Source: an uncultured Ruminococcus sp. (lineage in GTDB: Bacteria > Bacillota > Clostridia > Oscillospirales > CAG-272). From it: a stretch of DNA of 19,392 nucleotides. Under the pieces are notes generated by a model. The model saw only the letters and a program-made list of their open reading frames with translations. It was not told the origin of the DNA and searched no databases. Positions 7,288-14,422 of the stretch are shown in pieces. A program made the translations under genes and the position numbers. Numbering within the stretch: the first letter of the stretch is position 1; each line of letters begins with the position of its first letter. The DNA is taken from assembly GCA_900551005.1 (NCBI GenBank), contig URUL01000030.1, positions 1-19,392 on the forward strand, in the 5' to 3' direction.

Positions 7288-8295
7288 TTACAGCAGAACG
7301 ATTCCGTTTTCCGAGCAGATTCTTCTCGTTTCATCATCCCAGAGTGATACCTGAACCTCGCCGATATGTGCCTTCCCGAGCAGAAGCATCGAGAGACGTG
7401 ACTGACCGATACCGCCTCCCATTGTGAGCGGAAGCTTGCCTGCGAGGAGTGCGCTGTGGAAAGGAAGCGTTCTTCTGCTGTCGGCACCTGCCGCCTTTAG
7501 TTGTCTGTCCATCGCGGCGGGATCTACACGTATTCCCATCGAAGATATCTCAAAAGCACATCCGAGTACATCGTTCCAGAAGAGTATGTCTCCGTTCATC
7601 GTCCAGTCGTCATAGTCAGGCGCTCTGCCGTCGTGTGGCTTGCCGGATCTCAGCTTATCACCTATCTGCATGATGAAAGCGGTCTTATGCTCCTTCAGAT
7701 AAGCGTTCTCTCTCTCCTTCGGAGTCATTTCGGGATACATATCCTCCAGCTCCTGAGTAGTGATGAAGCTTACCGTTCGTTCCAGCTCGACTGTTATCTG
7801 AGGATATCTGACCTTGAGCATATCAAGCGTATCGCATATCGCTCCGACGATTCCCTTTACTGTATTCTTAAGATAAGTAACGGTACGCGTTTCAGGTGTG
7901 ATTATCTTTTCCCAGTCCCACTGGTCTGTATATATCGAGTGAAGATTATCAAGCTCCTCATCTCGACGTATGGCATTCATGTCGGTGTAGAGCCCTTCAC
8001 CCTCATGGAAACCGTAAACATCAAGCGCCATGCGCTTCCATTTTGCGAGAGAATGAACTACCACAGCATCTTTTCCGGTATCTTTTATATCAAAACGAAC
8101 AGGGCGTTCTATGCCGTTCAGGTCATCGTTGAGTCCTGTCTCCGGGTCTACAAAAAGCGGTGCGGAAACACGCTTCAGATTCAGAACGTTACAAAGCCTC
8201 TCCTCAAAAATCCGTTTTAACATGCCAATTGCCGTTTGCGTATCATAAAGCCCGAGAGTTGCTTTATATCCTTTCGGCACAATAACCTTGCTCAT
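7288..8295 (-). CDS. asnA: Aspartate--ammonia ligase
   Basis: AsnA makes asparagine from aspartate, ammonia and ATP, with AMP and diphosphate released, in the cytoplasm. The 335-residue length matches the family (about 330). Visible marks of this class II synthetase-like fold are the N-terminal TQTAIGMLKRIFEERL, DDLNGIERPVRFDI (58-70), HSLAKWKRMAL, the conserved GLYTDMNAIRRDEELDNLHS (101-120) followed by IYTDQWDWEK (121-130), the DWTMNGDILFWN region and the C-terminal GGGIGQSRLSMLLLG (293-307), the ATP-binding motif 3. ATG 8295 has AAGGAGG upstream. It has its own promoter and a very short leader, with no T-box seen. It appears to be a single gene; downstream is a U-rich stretch but no strong hairpin. 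Confidence 0.97.
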   Translation of the reverse strand: MSKVIVPKGYKATLGLYDTQTAIGMLKRIFEERLCNVLNLKRVSAPLFVDPETGLNDDLNGIERPVRFDIKDTGKDAVVVHSLAKWKRMALDVYGFHEGEGLYTDMNAIRRDEELDNLHSIYTDQWDWEKIITPETRTVTYLKNTVKGIVGAICDTLDMLKVRYPQITVELERTVSFITTQELEDMYPEMTPKERENAYLKEHKTAFIMQIGDKLRSGKPHDGRAPDYDDWTMNGDILFWNDVLGCAFEISSMGIRVDPAAMDRQLKAAGADSRRTLPFHSALLAGKLPLTMGGGIGQSRLSMLLLGKAHIGEVQVSLWDDETRRICSENGIVLL

Positions 8296-8327
8296 ATGAA
8301 AGCCTCCTTTATTTTTTTTGATATGTC

Positions 8328-8356
8328 AGTATAAAACAATTTTCGGCAAATGTCAA
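8328..8356 (-). promoter_or_regulatory. Sigma-A promoter of asnA
   Basis: On the minus strand TTGACA (8351-8356), a 17-base spacer and TATACT (8328-8333) give an almost perfect promoter. Transcription would start near 8321, leaving a leader of about 25 bases, so leader-based control is unlikely. Confidence 0.88.
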
Positions 8357-8398
8357 TAGTATGCTGTATTTTTTCTCTGAAAAAATTCCGTAAATCAC

Positions 8399-8427
8399 TT
8401 TACAAAAAATCGCTTCTATGATAGAAT
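8399..8427 (+). promoter_or_regulatory. Sigma-A promoter of the riboswitch-oadB transcript
   Basis: TTTACA (8399-8404), a 17-base spacer and TAGAAT (8422-8427) lie just before the riboswitch aptamer, which would begin within about 10 bases of the expected start site. Confidence 0.8.
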
Positions 8428-8440
8428 ATTAACAACATTT

Positions 8441-8532
8441 CCCAAAAGGGAGTAGCGTGCGGGGATATTCCCGTTGCATCGCCGTCATCACGGTTTTTAC
8501 CCGACGATGTATTAAAACGCAAGACTTTCGGG
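8441..8532 (+). ncRNA. yybP-ykoY type manganese riboswitch
   Basis: The aptamer opens with CCCAAAAG (8441-8448) followed by the family hallmark GGAGTAGCG (8449-8457). It contains a GC-rich hairpin near 8459-8475, then a helix with CATCG...CGATG carrying the second hallmark GTCATCACGG. It closes with GCAAGAC leading into CTTTCGGG (8525-8532), which pairs with the opening strand at 7 of 8 positions. The 5' GGGAGTAGCG and 3' GCAAGAC(C)TTT pairing matches what I recall of the Lactococcus lactis yybP-ykoY RNA. The family binds Mn2+ and usually controls metal-ion transporters. The closing strand is shared with the terminator just downstream, so ligand binding should allow transcription to continue. 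Confidence 0.85.
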
Positions 8533-8571
8533 CTGCTGTAGCTTGCAGTGGCTTCGAAGGTCTCTTTTTTT
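8523..8571 (+). terminator. Riboswitch-controlled terminator
   Basis: GACTTTCG (8523-8530) pairs with CGAAGGTC (8555-8562), with an inner CTGC/GCAG stem, followed by a seven-T run (8565-8571). Its left strand overlaps the closing P1 strand of the aptamer (8525-8532), so the two structures exclude each other. This is the arrangement of an ON switch: the ligand-bound aptamer blocks the terminator. Confidence 0.85.
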
Positions 8572-8594
8572 ATGAAAGGAAGGTATTTTTATTT

Positions 8595-9725
8595 ATGTCA
8601 GGAATTCTGCCCCAACTTCAAGTCCAGCTCCAGGCGATATCCTACAAGCACATCATCATGTGGGCAATAGGCGCTCTCCTCATTTATCTCGCCATCAAGA
8701 AAAAGATGGAACCGTCGCTTCTTCTGCCTATGGGCTTCGGTGCAATACTCGTAAATCTTCCGTTTTCCGGTGCGCTGACACAGGGAACCGAGACAGGCGC
8801 GCTGTCAAAGCTATTTGATATCGGATTGGGAGAAGAAAGCGGCGAGCTATTCCCTCTTTTGCTCTTCATAGGGATAGGCGCCATGATAGATTTCGGGCCG
8901 TTGCTTTCAAATCCGAAGCTTCTGCTCTTCGGTGCTGCGGCACAGTTCGGCATATTCTTCACGCTAAGCATGGCGCGTCTTTTCGGCTTTGAGCTCAATG
9001 ATGCCGCCTCCATAGCGATCATCGGAGCGGCAGACGGTCCAACCTCGATCGTCGTAGCAAAGCTCCTGAAATCAAATTATATCGGTGCAATAATGGTAGC
9101 GGCATATTCCTATATGGCTCTTGTTCCGATCATTCAGCCGCCTGTGATAAAGCTGCTGACAACGAAAAAGGAGCGACTGATCCGCATGCCTTATGAGGCA
9201 AAGAATGTCTCCAAACTCACAAGAATACTTTTCCCGATAATACTCACGATCATAGTCGGCATAGTATCTCCGAAGAGCGTTTCGCTTATCGGATTTCTCA
9301 TGTTCGGCAATCTGATCCGCGAATGCGGCGTGCTAGATTCGCTTTCCGAAACGGCACAAAAAGTCCTTGCAAACCTCATCACGCTCCTCCTCGGCATCTC
9401 TATCGCCACGCAGATGCAGGCAGAAAAATTCATTCAGAAGGAAACGCTTCTCATCATAGGTCTCGGTCTTATCGCCTTCATCTTTGATACCGTCGGCGGT
9501 GTACTTTTCGCCAAGCTCATCAATCTCTTCTCAAAAAAGAAAATAAACCCGATGATAGGCGCGGCAGGCATTTCCGCTTTCCCGATGTCCGCACGTGTCA
9601 TACATAAGATGGGACTGGCGGAAGATCCGCAGAATTTTCTGCTCATGCATACCGTCGGCATAAATGTTTCCGGACAGATCGCATCTGTGATTGCAGGTGG
9701 TCTTATCATCAGTCTCGTATCGTAA
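8595..9725 (+). CDS. Sodium ion-translocating decarboxylase beta subunit (OadB/GcdB family)
   Basis: This 376-residue polytopic membrane protein is the Na+ channel subunit of biotin-dependent decarboxylases; it couples release of CO2 from carboxybiotin to Na+ export. Family marks are the N-terminal GALLIYLAIKKKMEP, the strongly conserved block around residues 92-120 (GIGAMIDFGPLLSNPKLLL, AAQFGIF), GAADGPTSIVVAKLL (144-158) with Asp147 matching the essential membrane aspartate, and the C-terminal ISAFPMSARV and HTVGINVSGQIASVIAGG. ATG 8595 is preferred, with GGAAGG 11 bases upstream; the longer frame from GTG 8457 runs through the riboswitch and terminator. The length is typical of GcdB/OadB. 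It is followed at 12 bases by an OadG-like peptide, but no alpha subunit or biotin carrier is near, so the substrate acid is unknown. Confidence 0.93.
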   Translation: MSGILPQLQVQLQAISYKHIIMWAIGALLIYLAIKKKMEPSLLLPMGFGAILVNLPFSGALTQGTETGALSKLFDIGLGEESGELFPLLLFIGIGAMIDFGPLLSNPKLLLFGAAAQFGIFFTLSMARLFGFELNDAASIAIIGAADGPTSIVVAKLLKSNYIGAIMVAAYSYMALVPIIQPPVIKLLTTKKERLIRMPYEAKNVSKLTRILFPIILTIIVGIVSPKSVSLIGFLMFGNLIRECGVLDSLSETAQKVLANLITLLLGISIATQMQAEKFIQKETLLIIGLGLIAFIFDTVGGVLFAKLINLFSKKKINPMIGAAGISAFPMSARVIHKMGLAEDPQNFLLMHTVGINVSGQIASVIAGGLIISLVS

Positions 9726-9737
9726 GGAGGATTTGAT

Positions 9738-9887
9738 ATGTTTAATGTTGAAGGATTTATCGACAGCCTGCCCATCATGGCGGAAGGCATGCTCGGCATA
9801 TTCGGTGTCTGTCTTATCATCATCGGATGCGTTTATCTTATCGCCGCCATCAAACCGAAAGGCAAGGACAAGGACAACGAAAGCTGA
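9738..9887 (+). CDS. OadG-like decarboxylase gamma subunit, 49 residues
   Basis: The reading frame from ATG 9738 to TGA 9887 has a perfect TAAGGAGG 7 bases upstream (the TAA being the stop of the beta subunit). It codes for a short N-terminal part (MFNVEGFIDSLPIMAEGM), a single membrane helix (LGIFGVCLIIIGCVYLIAAI) and a charged hydrophilic tail (KPKGKDKDNES). That is the layout of OadG/MmdD-type gamma subunits, which bind the beta subunit in the membrane and the alpha subunit through their tail; this tail is very short. The tight coupling to the beta gene and the closing terminator support the assignment. It could also be an unrelated small membrane partner. Confidence 0.8.
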   Translation: MFNVEGFIDSLPIMAEGMLGIFGVCLIIIGCVYLIAAIKPKGKDKDNES

Positions 9888-9930
9888 GTGATCGCTGCTC
9901 AGAGACGATCATCAAATACAGTATAATGAA

Positions 9931-9961
9931 GAGAGCCGCGGAAATCCGCGGCTCTCTTTTT
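9931..9961 (+). terminator. Strong terminator after the oadB-oadG unit, possibly bidirectional
   Basis: A perfect 11-bp stem (GAGAGCCGCGG at 9931-9941 and its complement at 9946-9956) with an AAAT loop is followed by TTTTT on the plus strand. The opposite-strand importer operon ends 12 bases away at 9973 and would run into the same hairpin, although its tail in that direction is less U-rich. Confidence 0.92.
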
Positions 9962-9972
9962 ATGCGTTTCAA

Positions 9973-10668
9973 TTATTTAACGTATGTGCAACCCTTATCA
10001 AATTCGATCGTACCGTTGTAGTTTTTGATCGTACCCGTAACGGTAATGACATCGCCGACCTTGAGCTCTTCGCCGCCTGCAAGACGGTAGCACATGATCT
10101 CTTTGTCGCCGACCTTGATGTTGACAGTGATGTTCTTATAATCTGCGCTGTAAGCTGTGGGGATAGAAGTGATCTCGCCACGGAGAACCTGTGTGCCCTT
10201 CATGGAAGCGCCTGCTTCAAGAGCAAAAGCCTTCTCTACAACTTCTGCTACACACATATCCGAAGGTGCGCCTTCGGGAAGTCTGTGTGCGAAAGAAACC
10301 GTCACGGATTCGCCTGCATCATTCTTGATGGTGGCAACGAGAGTATAAAGTGTCTCTGCATCGGCTTCTTCATTGATATCTACAACTATCATACCTTTGC
10401 CGTCGGGAGTGAGAACTACATTGTCAGCAGAACCGCTTGTAGCCTCTACTGTCCAAGCTATGGGATATTCAACACCGTCTATTTTAAGCGCGGCTACTAC
10501 CTCATAATCCTCGGCAGTCGTAAGTGTGGCATTCTTGTACATGGTATATAAATACTCTTTTGCCAGATCAAGCGGATTTGCCTTCGGCTTTTCCGGCTGC
10601 TCTCCGCATCCGGCAAAAACGGCAAGACAAAGGACAAGCGCTAAAACAAAAGTCAAAAATCTTTTCAT
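9973..10668 (-). CDS. Lipoprotein with Ig-like and OB-fold domains
   Basis: This 231-residue protein has AAGGAGG before ATG 10668 and a lipoprotein signal (MKRFLTFVLALVLCLAVFAGC, Cys21). Residues about 33-130 resemble an atrophied bacterial Ig domain (LTTAEDYEVVAALKIDGVEY, PIAWTVEATSG, TLVATIKNDAGESVTVSF). Residues about 140-231 resemble a small OB-fold (VLRGEITSIPTAYSADYKNI, CYRLAGGEELKVGDVITVTG, IKNYNGTIEFDKGCTYV). Such OB domains occur in secreted nucleases such as YhcR and are thought to bind nucleic acid. It would sit on the cell surface. It is the last gene of the importer operon, 19 bases after the thermonuclease lipoprotein. A nucleic-acid-binding accessory is the likely role, by inference from context. 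Confidence 0.8.
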   Translation of the reverse strand: MKRFLTFVLALVLCLAVFAGCGEQPEKPKANPLDLAKEYLYTMYKNATLTTAEDYEVVAALKIDGVEYPIAWTVEATSGSADNVVLTPDGKGMIVVDINEEADAETLYTLVATIKNDAGESVTVSFAHRLPEGAPSDMCVAEVVEKAFALEAGASMKGTQVLRGEITSIPTAYSADYKNITVNIKVGDKEIMCYRLAGGEELKVGDVITVTGTIKNYNGTIEFDKGCTYVK

Positions 10669-10687
10669 GGTTTGCCTCCTTATTCAT

Positions 10688-12055
10688 TTAATTGTTGAAC
10701 ATAATATGTTTATATGAAAATACTTTTATCTGGTAATTGCCGCCGAAGTAATCGACAATGCCTTTGATATCAATATTTTGGTCCAGTAAATCTTCCGGAG
10801 TAACGAGTTTTCCTTCCGAATCATTCATCGCCTCCGTGCGGACTTGTATCTGCGTTCCGTCGTCGGCTTCGCAGATCAGCGTCATTTCACCGTAAGACGA
10901 GCTGTCTTCATCCGCTACGGATTCTATGCGGATAACCTTCAGATCTTTCATGAAAATCGTCGTATTGAGAGTCAGCTCCGCATACTTGGCAGTTTTTACA
11001 CCGTCTTCCGTTTCGATCGTAACATCGGAAGCAAAGATGGCAGCAGACGTCTCCCTGTATGCAGGAGTATGCCCATCGCTTATTTTGCGAAGATTGCCGG
11101 GATCATCGGGGCGCATGATATTATAGGACAAGCCGGATACCTGATAAACACCGCCCGCCTCATAATACTGGACCGTTCCGACTATTCTCGAACGATTGCC
11201 GACGGAAATCACTTCCAGTCCTGCACCGTTCAGTGAGAAGCCGTAATAAACAGATATGCCGAAGTACATATCCGTCTCGGAATCATATTCCTCGACATAT
11301 ACACTGTTATTGTTATCGCTCGAAATGATTCCTTCAAAAGCGACTTTTTTGCCATTGTATATCTCGGGATTCAGTCTCAGCTCCTTCAGGGTAAGCTCTA
11401 CGGCATCGCCGTAATAAAAGTCGGGGTCAGGCTCTCCGGAATATACGTTCAGCTTCTGCGCCTTTGCCTGATTCAGTGCAGCGACACATGTCTGTCCGTA
11501 ACGGTTGTTGGCAGTGGATGAAGCTATGGCAAGCCCATTCTGGAGGATCTCCAGATTCAGATTGCGATATTCGCTTTCTCCCGCCGGCTTATACCAGACC
11601 CATACAAGATATCTTCCGCCGGTGGAATCCACATTCCATTTTCCGTCATCCGATTCTATGATGATGGATTCGGCATTCTCGAGCTTAGACCTTGTGAAAT
11701 TGGATGCCGCCTTACCGTATTCCTCGATCTTGCCTGTGGATTCCGGCGTATTGACGGCGAGATATCTCGCCTTTAATATGCCTGTGGAAATCACATGCTC
11801 CGGAACGTGGAAATGCGTTGTATCGCCATCTACAAAGCTTCTTACAGTCACCTCCTGCTTGAGCGTATCGGATGACATATCAAGCTTCAGAAGCGAGACG
11901 TAGTCCTTTATCTCAAGCAGCGGAGGCTCCTCTCCGCTCACTGTTGTCGTTTCGTTCGGACCGCCGTTTTCGCATCCGAAAACAAACGGCAGAAGGAAGC
12001 ATATCAGAAGCAGCAACGCAAGCGTGCGTATGAATTTTTCGGATCTACAGTTCAT
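10688..12055 (-). CDS. Thermonuclease-family (SNase) lipoprotein with C-terminal OB-like domains
   Basis: This 455-residue protein has a lipoprotein signal ending LLPFVFGC (Cys28), then an acidic Thr-rich linker. Residues about 66-205 are an SNase domain: VDGDT (75-79; Asp78 matches Asp21 of Staphylococcus nuclease), ARYLAVNTPES with Arg97 and Glu105 (matching Arg35 and Glu43), YGKAASNFTRSKLENA, and STGGRYLVWVW with Arg148 (matching Arg87). The catalytic set is complete; the calcium ligand Asp40 is replaced by Asn102, a change also found in active relatives. About 215-320 (GKKVAFEGIIS, GTVQYYEAGGVYQVSGL) and 360-455 (MKDLKVIRIES, DIKGIVDYFGGNYQIKV) look like OB-folds. It should cleave extracellular DNA or RNA at the membrane surface. 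Its ATG overlaps the TAA of the solute-binding gene by one base (TAATG), which implies coupled translation. Confidence 0.88.
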   Translation of the reverse strand: MNCRSEKFIRTLALLLLICFLLPFVFGCENGGPNETTTVSGEEPPLLEIKDYVSLLKLDMSSDTLKQEVTVRSFVDGDTTHFHVPEHVISTGILKARYLAVNTPESTGKIEEYGKAASNFTRSKLENAESIIIESDDGKWNVDSTGGRYLVWVWYKPAGESEYRNLNLEILQNGLAIASSTANNRYGQTCVAALNQAKAQKLNVYSGEPDPDFYYGDAVELTLKELRLNPEIYNGKKVAFEGIISSDNNNSVYVEEYDSETDMYFGISVYYGFSLNGAGLEVISVGNRSRIVGTVQYYEAGGVYQVSGLSYNIMRPDDPGNLRKISDGHTPAYRETSAAIFASDVTIETEDGVKTAKYAELTLNTTIFMKDLKVIRIESVADEDSSSYGEMTLICEADDGTQIQVRTEAMNDSEGKLVTPEDLLDQNIDIKGIVDYFGGNYQIKVFSYKHIMFNN

Positions 12056-13455
12056 TAATACTCACACTCTGCTATAGCATCCTCGAATGCTTTCTTTATC
12101 ATGGCATCAACATTGCCGCCGTCATCAGCCGACAGACATTTTGCAAGAAGCTGACCAACCTGATCACGCGCTGTAGAAGAACCGTTGAAGGCAGGAGACG
12201 TGTAGTAGGCGCTTTCCTGCTCAAGACAGATCTTTGCGCTGAGTGCGGAAATATAGTTTCCGCCGTCTGCCTTGGAAATAAACTCCGCATAAACGGGATT
12301 GCTTGCTACAGACTTGAGAACGGGAACATAGCCGGAAGCCATGGAAAATTCAGCCTGGAAATCAACACTTGTCGTAAGATATTTTACAAAGAGCCAAGAA
12401 GCGACAACTTCCTGAGGATTGTCCTTCTTGAAAATGCAAACGCTCGGGCCCTGAGAAATAACCTTCTTATTTGACTCGGATACCTGAGGAATGGTAGCTA
12501 TACCGACCTCAAAAGGATATTCACCGTCTATCTTATCGGGACGCTGATGTGTGGCACCCGCGGAAGAACCGATGGACATATAGCTCTTCGTACCCGTCTG
12601 AGCCGTGAAAAGACCTGATGTGTATGCACCGAAGATCGACTGAGTTGTCAGATAACCGTTCTGATACCATTCGCGGAACTTCTTGACGAAGTTTCTGTTT
12701 GTTTCGTTGTCGAAGAGATAGTGATCGTCTTCGGCACTTGTATAAGGAGAGCCATACTGCTCACACATTGTGATGAACCAGTTGCCTTCGCTGTCATAGC
12801 CGAGAGGAATCGAGTTGGGGTCGATTTCCTTTATTTTCTTCATTGTCGCTTCCATCTCGTCCCATGTTGTGGGAACCTGGATATTATTTGCTTCGAAGAA
12901 TGTCTTGTTGTAGTAAAGAACTTCCGTGGACTTTGAGAAAGGCATTGTGTACATGAGTCCGTCACCGAACTGTGTGCCTTCATTGTAGTAGCCCTCGATG
13001 AAATCGTCCTTTTGAGCTTCTGTGAGACCGAGAGTCTCTGTTGTGCCGTCTGCTCTTGTAACGGTGATTTTGCTGTCGATAAGATTGTCCAGCGTAGCAA
13101 CGGCACCGGCAAGGTTATAGAGAGCAACATGGTCCGGATAGCAATAAGCGATATTCGGCTGATTGCTTACGGTGATCTCCGTGCTTATCTGATCTCTCAC
13201 ATCATCATAGCTGCCCACCTGGGAATGGTTAATGTGGATATTCGGATAAAGTTTGTTGAAAGACTCGATATAGCGGTCAAGAACCTCTGTCAGATTAGAG
13301 CCCATCGTATGATAAAACGTGATGGTGACCTCACTGCCGTCATATCCGCCCTCGGGAACGTCAAAGTTCGGGATCCCCTTCTTTGCGCCTCCGCAGGAAG
13401 CCATAACAAAGACCATGGCAACCAAAAGCAGAACAGATAAGATTTTCTTCATCAT
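12055..13455 (-). CDS. CUT1-type ABC importer solute-binding lipoprotein
   Basis: This 466-residue protein starts at ATG 13455, 9 bases from AGGAGG; ATG 13452 is possible too, while the open frame to 13506 lacks a ribosome site. Its signal is MMKKILSVLLLVAMVFVMASC (Cys21). The mature protein shows family 1 features: VTITFYHTMGSNLTEVLDRY, ESFNKLYPNIHI, PNIAYCYPDHVALYN, a MPFSKSTEVLYYNKTFFE motif, VPTTWDEMEATMKKIKEIDP and a hinge-side FSMASGYVPVLKSV. It would capture the ligand outside and deliver it to the two permeases encoded just upstream. The FYHTMG opening is loosely like glycerol-3-phosphate binder UgpB, but the ligand cannot be read from the sequence. Translational overlap with the nuclease lipoprotein suggests a nucleic-acid breakdown product as a possible ligand (inference). 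Confidence 0.92.
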   Translation of the reverse strand: MMKKILSVLLLVAMVFVMASCGGAKKGIPNFDVPEGGYDGSEVTITFYHTMGSNLTEVLDRYIESFNKLYPNIHINHSQVGSYDDVRDQISTEITVSNQPNIAYCYPDHVALYNLAGAVATLDNLIDSKITVTRADGTTETLGLTEAQKDDFIEGYYNEGTQFGDGLMYTMPFSKSTEVLYYNKTFFEANNIQVPTTWDEMEATMKKIKEIDPNSIPLGYDSEGNWFITMCEQYGSPYTSAEDDHYLFDNETNRNFVKKFREWYQNGYLTTQSIFGAYTSGLFTAQTGTKSYMSIGSSAGATHQRPDKIDGEYPFEVGIATIPQVSESNKKVISQGPSVCIFKKDNPQEVVASWLFVKYLTTSVDFQAEFSMASGYVPVLKSVASNPVYAEFISKADGGNYISALSAKICLEQESAYYTSPAFNGSSTARDQVGQLLAKCLSADDGGNVDAMIKKAFEDAIAECEY

Positions 13456-13516
13456 AATGTAATTCCTCCTGTTTTTATTTTTTGATTTATCCGATAATAG
13501 CTTCATCTGAAGCTTA

Positions 13517-14410
13517 TCATCCTTTGATTCCGCTTCGGCTTACGCCCTTCATGATGTACTTTCTCAGAAATACAAACACGAGGAAAAGCGGCAAGGAAAC
13601 AAGTGCGACCGCCGCCATCTGTACGGGATAGTTTACATCGCCCGTCGTATCGGTAAAGGCGTTTCGCAAGCCGTTCGTTATCAGGCGATGCGCCTCATCG
13701 TTTGCAACGAGACGCGGCCAAATATATGAGTTCCATGCGCCCATCATCTTGAGTATGGTAATGGAGATAAGCGTAGGAAGTGAGAGCGGTATCATTACCT
13801 TCCAGAGATATTTGATATCGCTCGTACCATCGACCTTGGCGGCAAGATACAGCTCATTCGGTATCTGCATAAAGTTCTGACGGAGCAGATAAATATAGAA
13901 TACACTCACAAGGAAAGGAATTATCAGAACCCTATAAGTCTTTAACCAGCCCAGCGATGCGACCGTGCTGTAATTTGTGATGGTGAAAAGCTCACCCGGG
14001 ATCATCATTGTTGCCAGAAGTGCGGCAAAAAGTGCATTTTTACCCTTGAACTCAAGCCTTGCAAAGGCAAATGCGGAGAGCACCGTTATCACGAGTGAAA
14101 GCACGGTGGACACGATACCTACATAAGCGGTATTCAGGAAGAGCCTGCCGAGATTTGCCGTCTCGAAAGCCGTCTTATAGTTTGAGAAAAGCATGCTGCG
14201 CGGCCAGAGCGTCGGAACGTTCAGACGGTATTCATCAAGACTCTTCACGGATGAGATCAGCATCCAATAGAAAGGGAAAAGAACAAACACAGCGACACAG
14301 ATGAGGAACGCATATATGAGAAACATAACGAGAAATTTCATAATACGCTGCTGTACTGAAACCTGCTGCAGATCTTTTTCGTGCATTGTCGGATTTTTGA
14401 TTTTGTCCAT
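13517..14410 (-). CDS. CUT1-type ABC importer permease (UgpE/MalG-like)
   Basis: This 297-residue protein has AAGGAGG before ATG 14410. It has a cytoplasmic N-terminus of about 25 residues and six predicted membrane helices, starting FLVMFLIYAFLICVAVFVLFP. The EAA loop that contacts the ATPase is clear at about 186-212 (ELYLAAKVDGTSDIKYLWKV followed by MIPLSLP). The C-terminal end YIMKGVSRSGIKG is typical of MalG-type subunits. It forms the channel with the partner permease 12 bases upstream. The solute-binding gene follows after 61 bases, which hold its own strong ribosome site. Confidence 0.94.
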   Translation of the reverse strand: MDKIKNPTMHEKDLQQVSVQQRIMKFLVMFLIYAFLICVAVFVLFPFYWMLISSVKSLDEYRLNVPTLWPRSMLFSNYKTAFETANLGRLFLNTAYVGIVSTVLSLVITVLSAFAFARLEFKGKNALFAALLATMMIPGELFTITNYSTVASLGWLKTYRVLIIPFLVSVFYIYLLRQNFMQIPNELYLAAKVDGTSDIKYLWKVMIPLSLPTLISITILKMMGAWNSYIWPRLVANDEAHRLITNGLRNAFTDTTGDVNYPVQMAAVALVSLPLFLVFVFLRKYIMKGVSRSGIKG

Positions 14411-14422
14411 ATCGCCGCCTCC

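Noticed and set aside
7501..8220. Long plus-strand frame (239 residues) opposite asnA
   Set aside because: It is antisense to a strongly conserved gene, has no ribosome site or family features, and is explained by the codon composition of asnA.
8457..8594. GTG-started extension giving a 422-residue form of the OadB-like protein
   Set aside because: It would translate the riboswitch aptamer and the terminator, whose structures explain the sequence better. ATG 8595 gives the normal family start and length.
13012..13440. Plus-strand frame of 142 residues opposite the solute-binding gene
   Set aside because: It is a mirror of a well-supported lipoprotein gene and has no start signals or recognisable domain.
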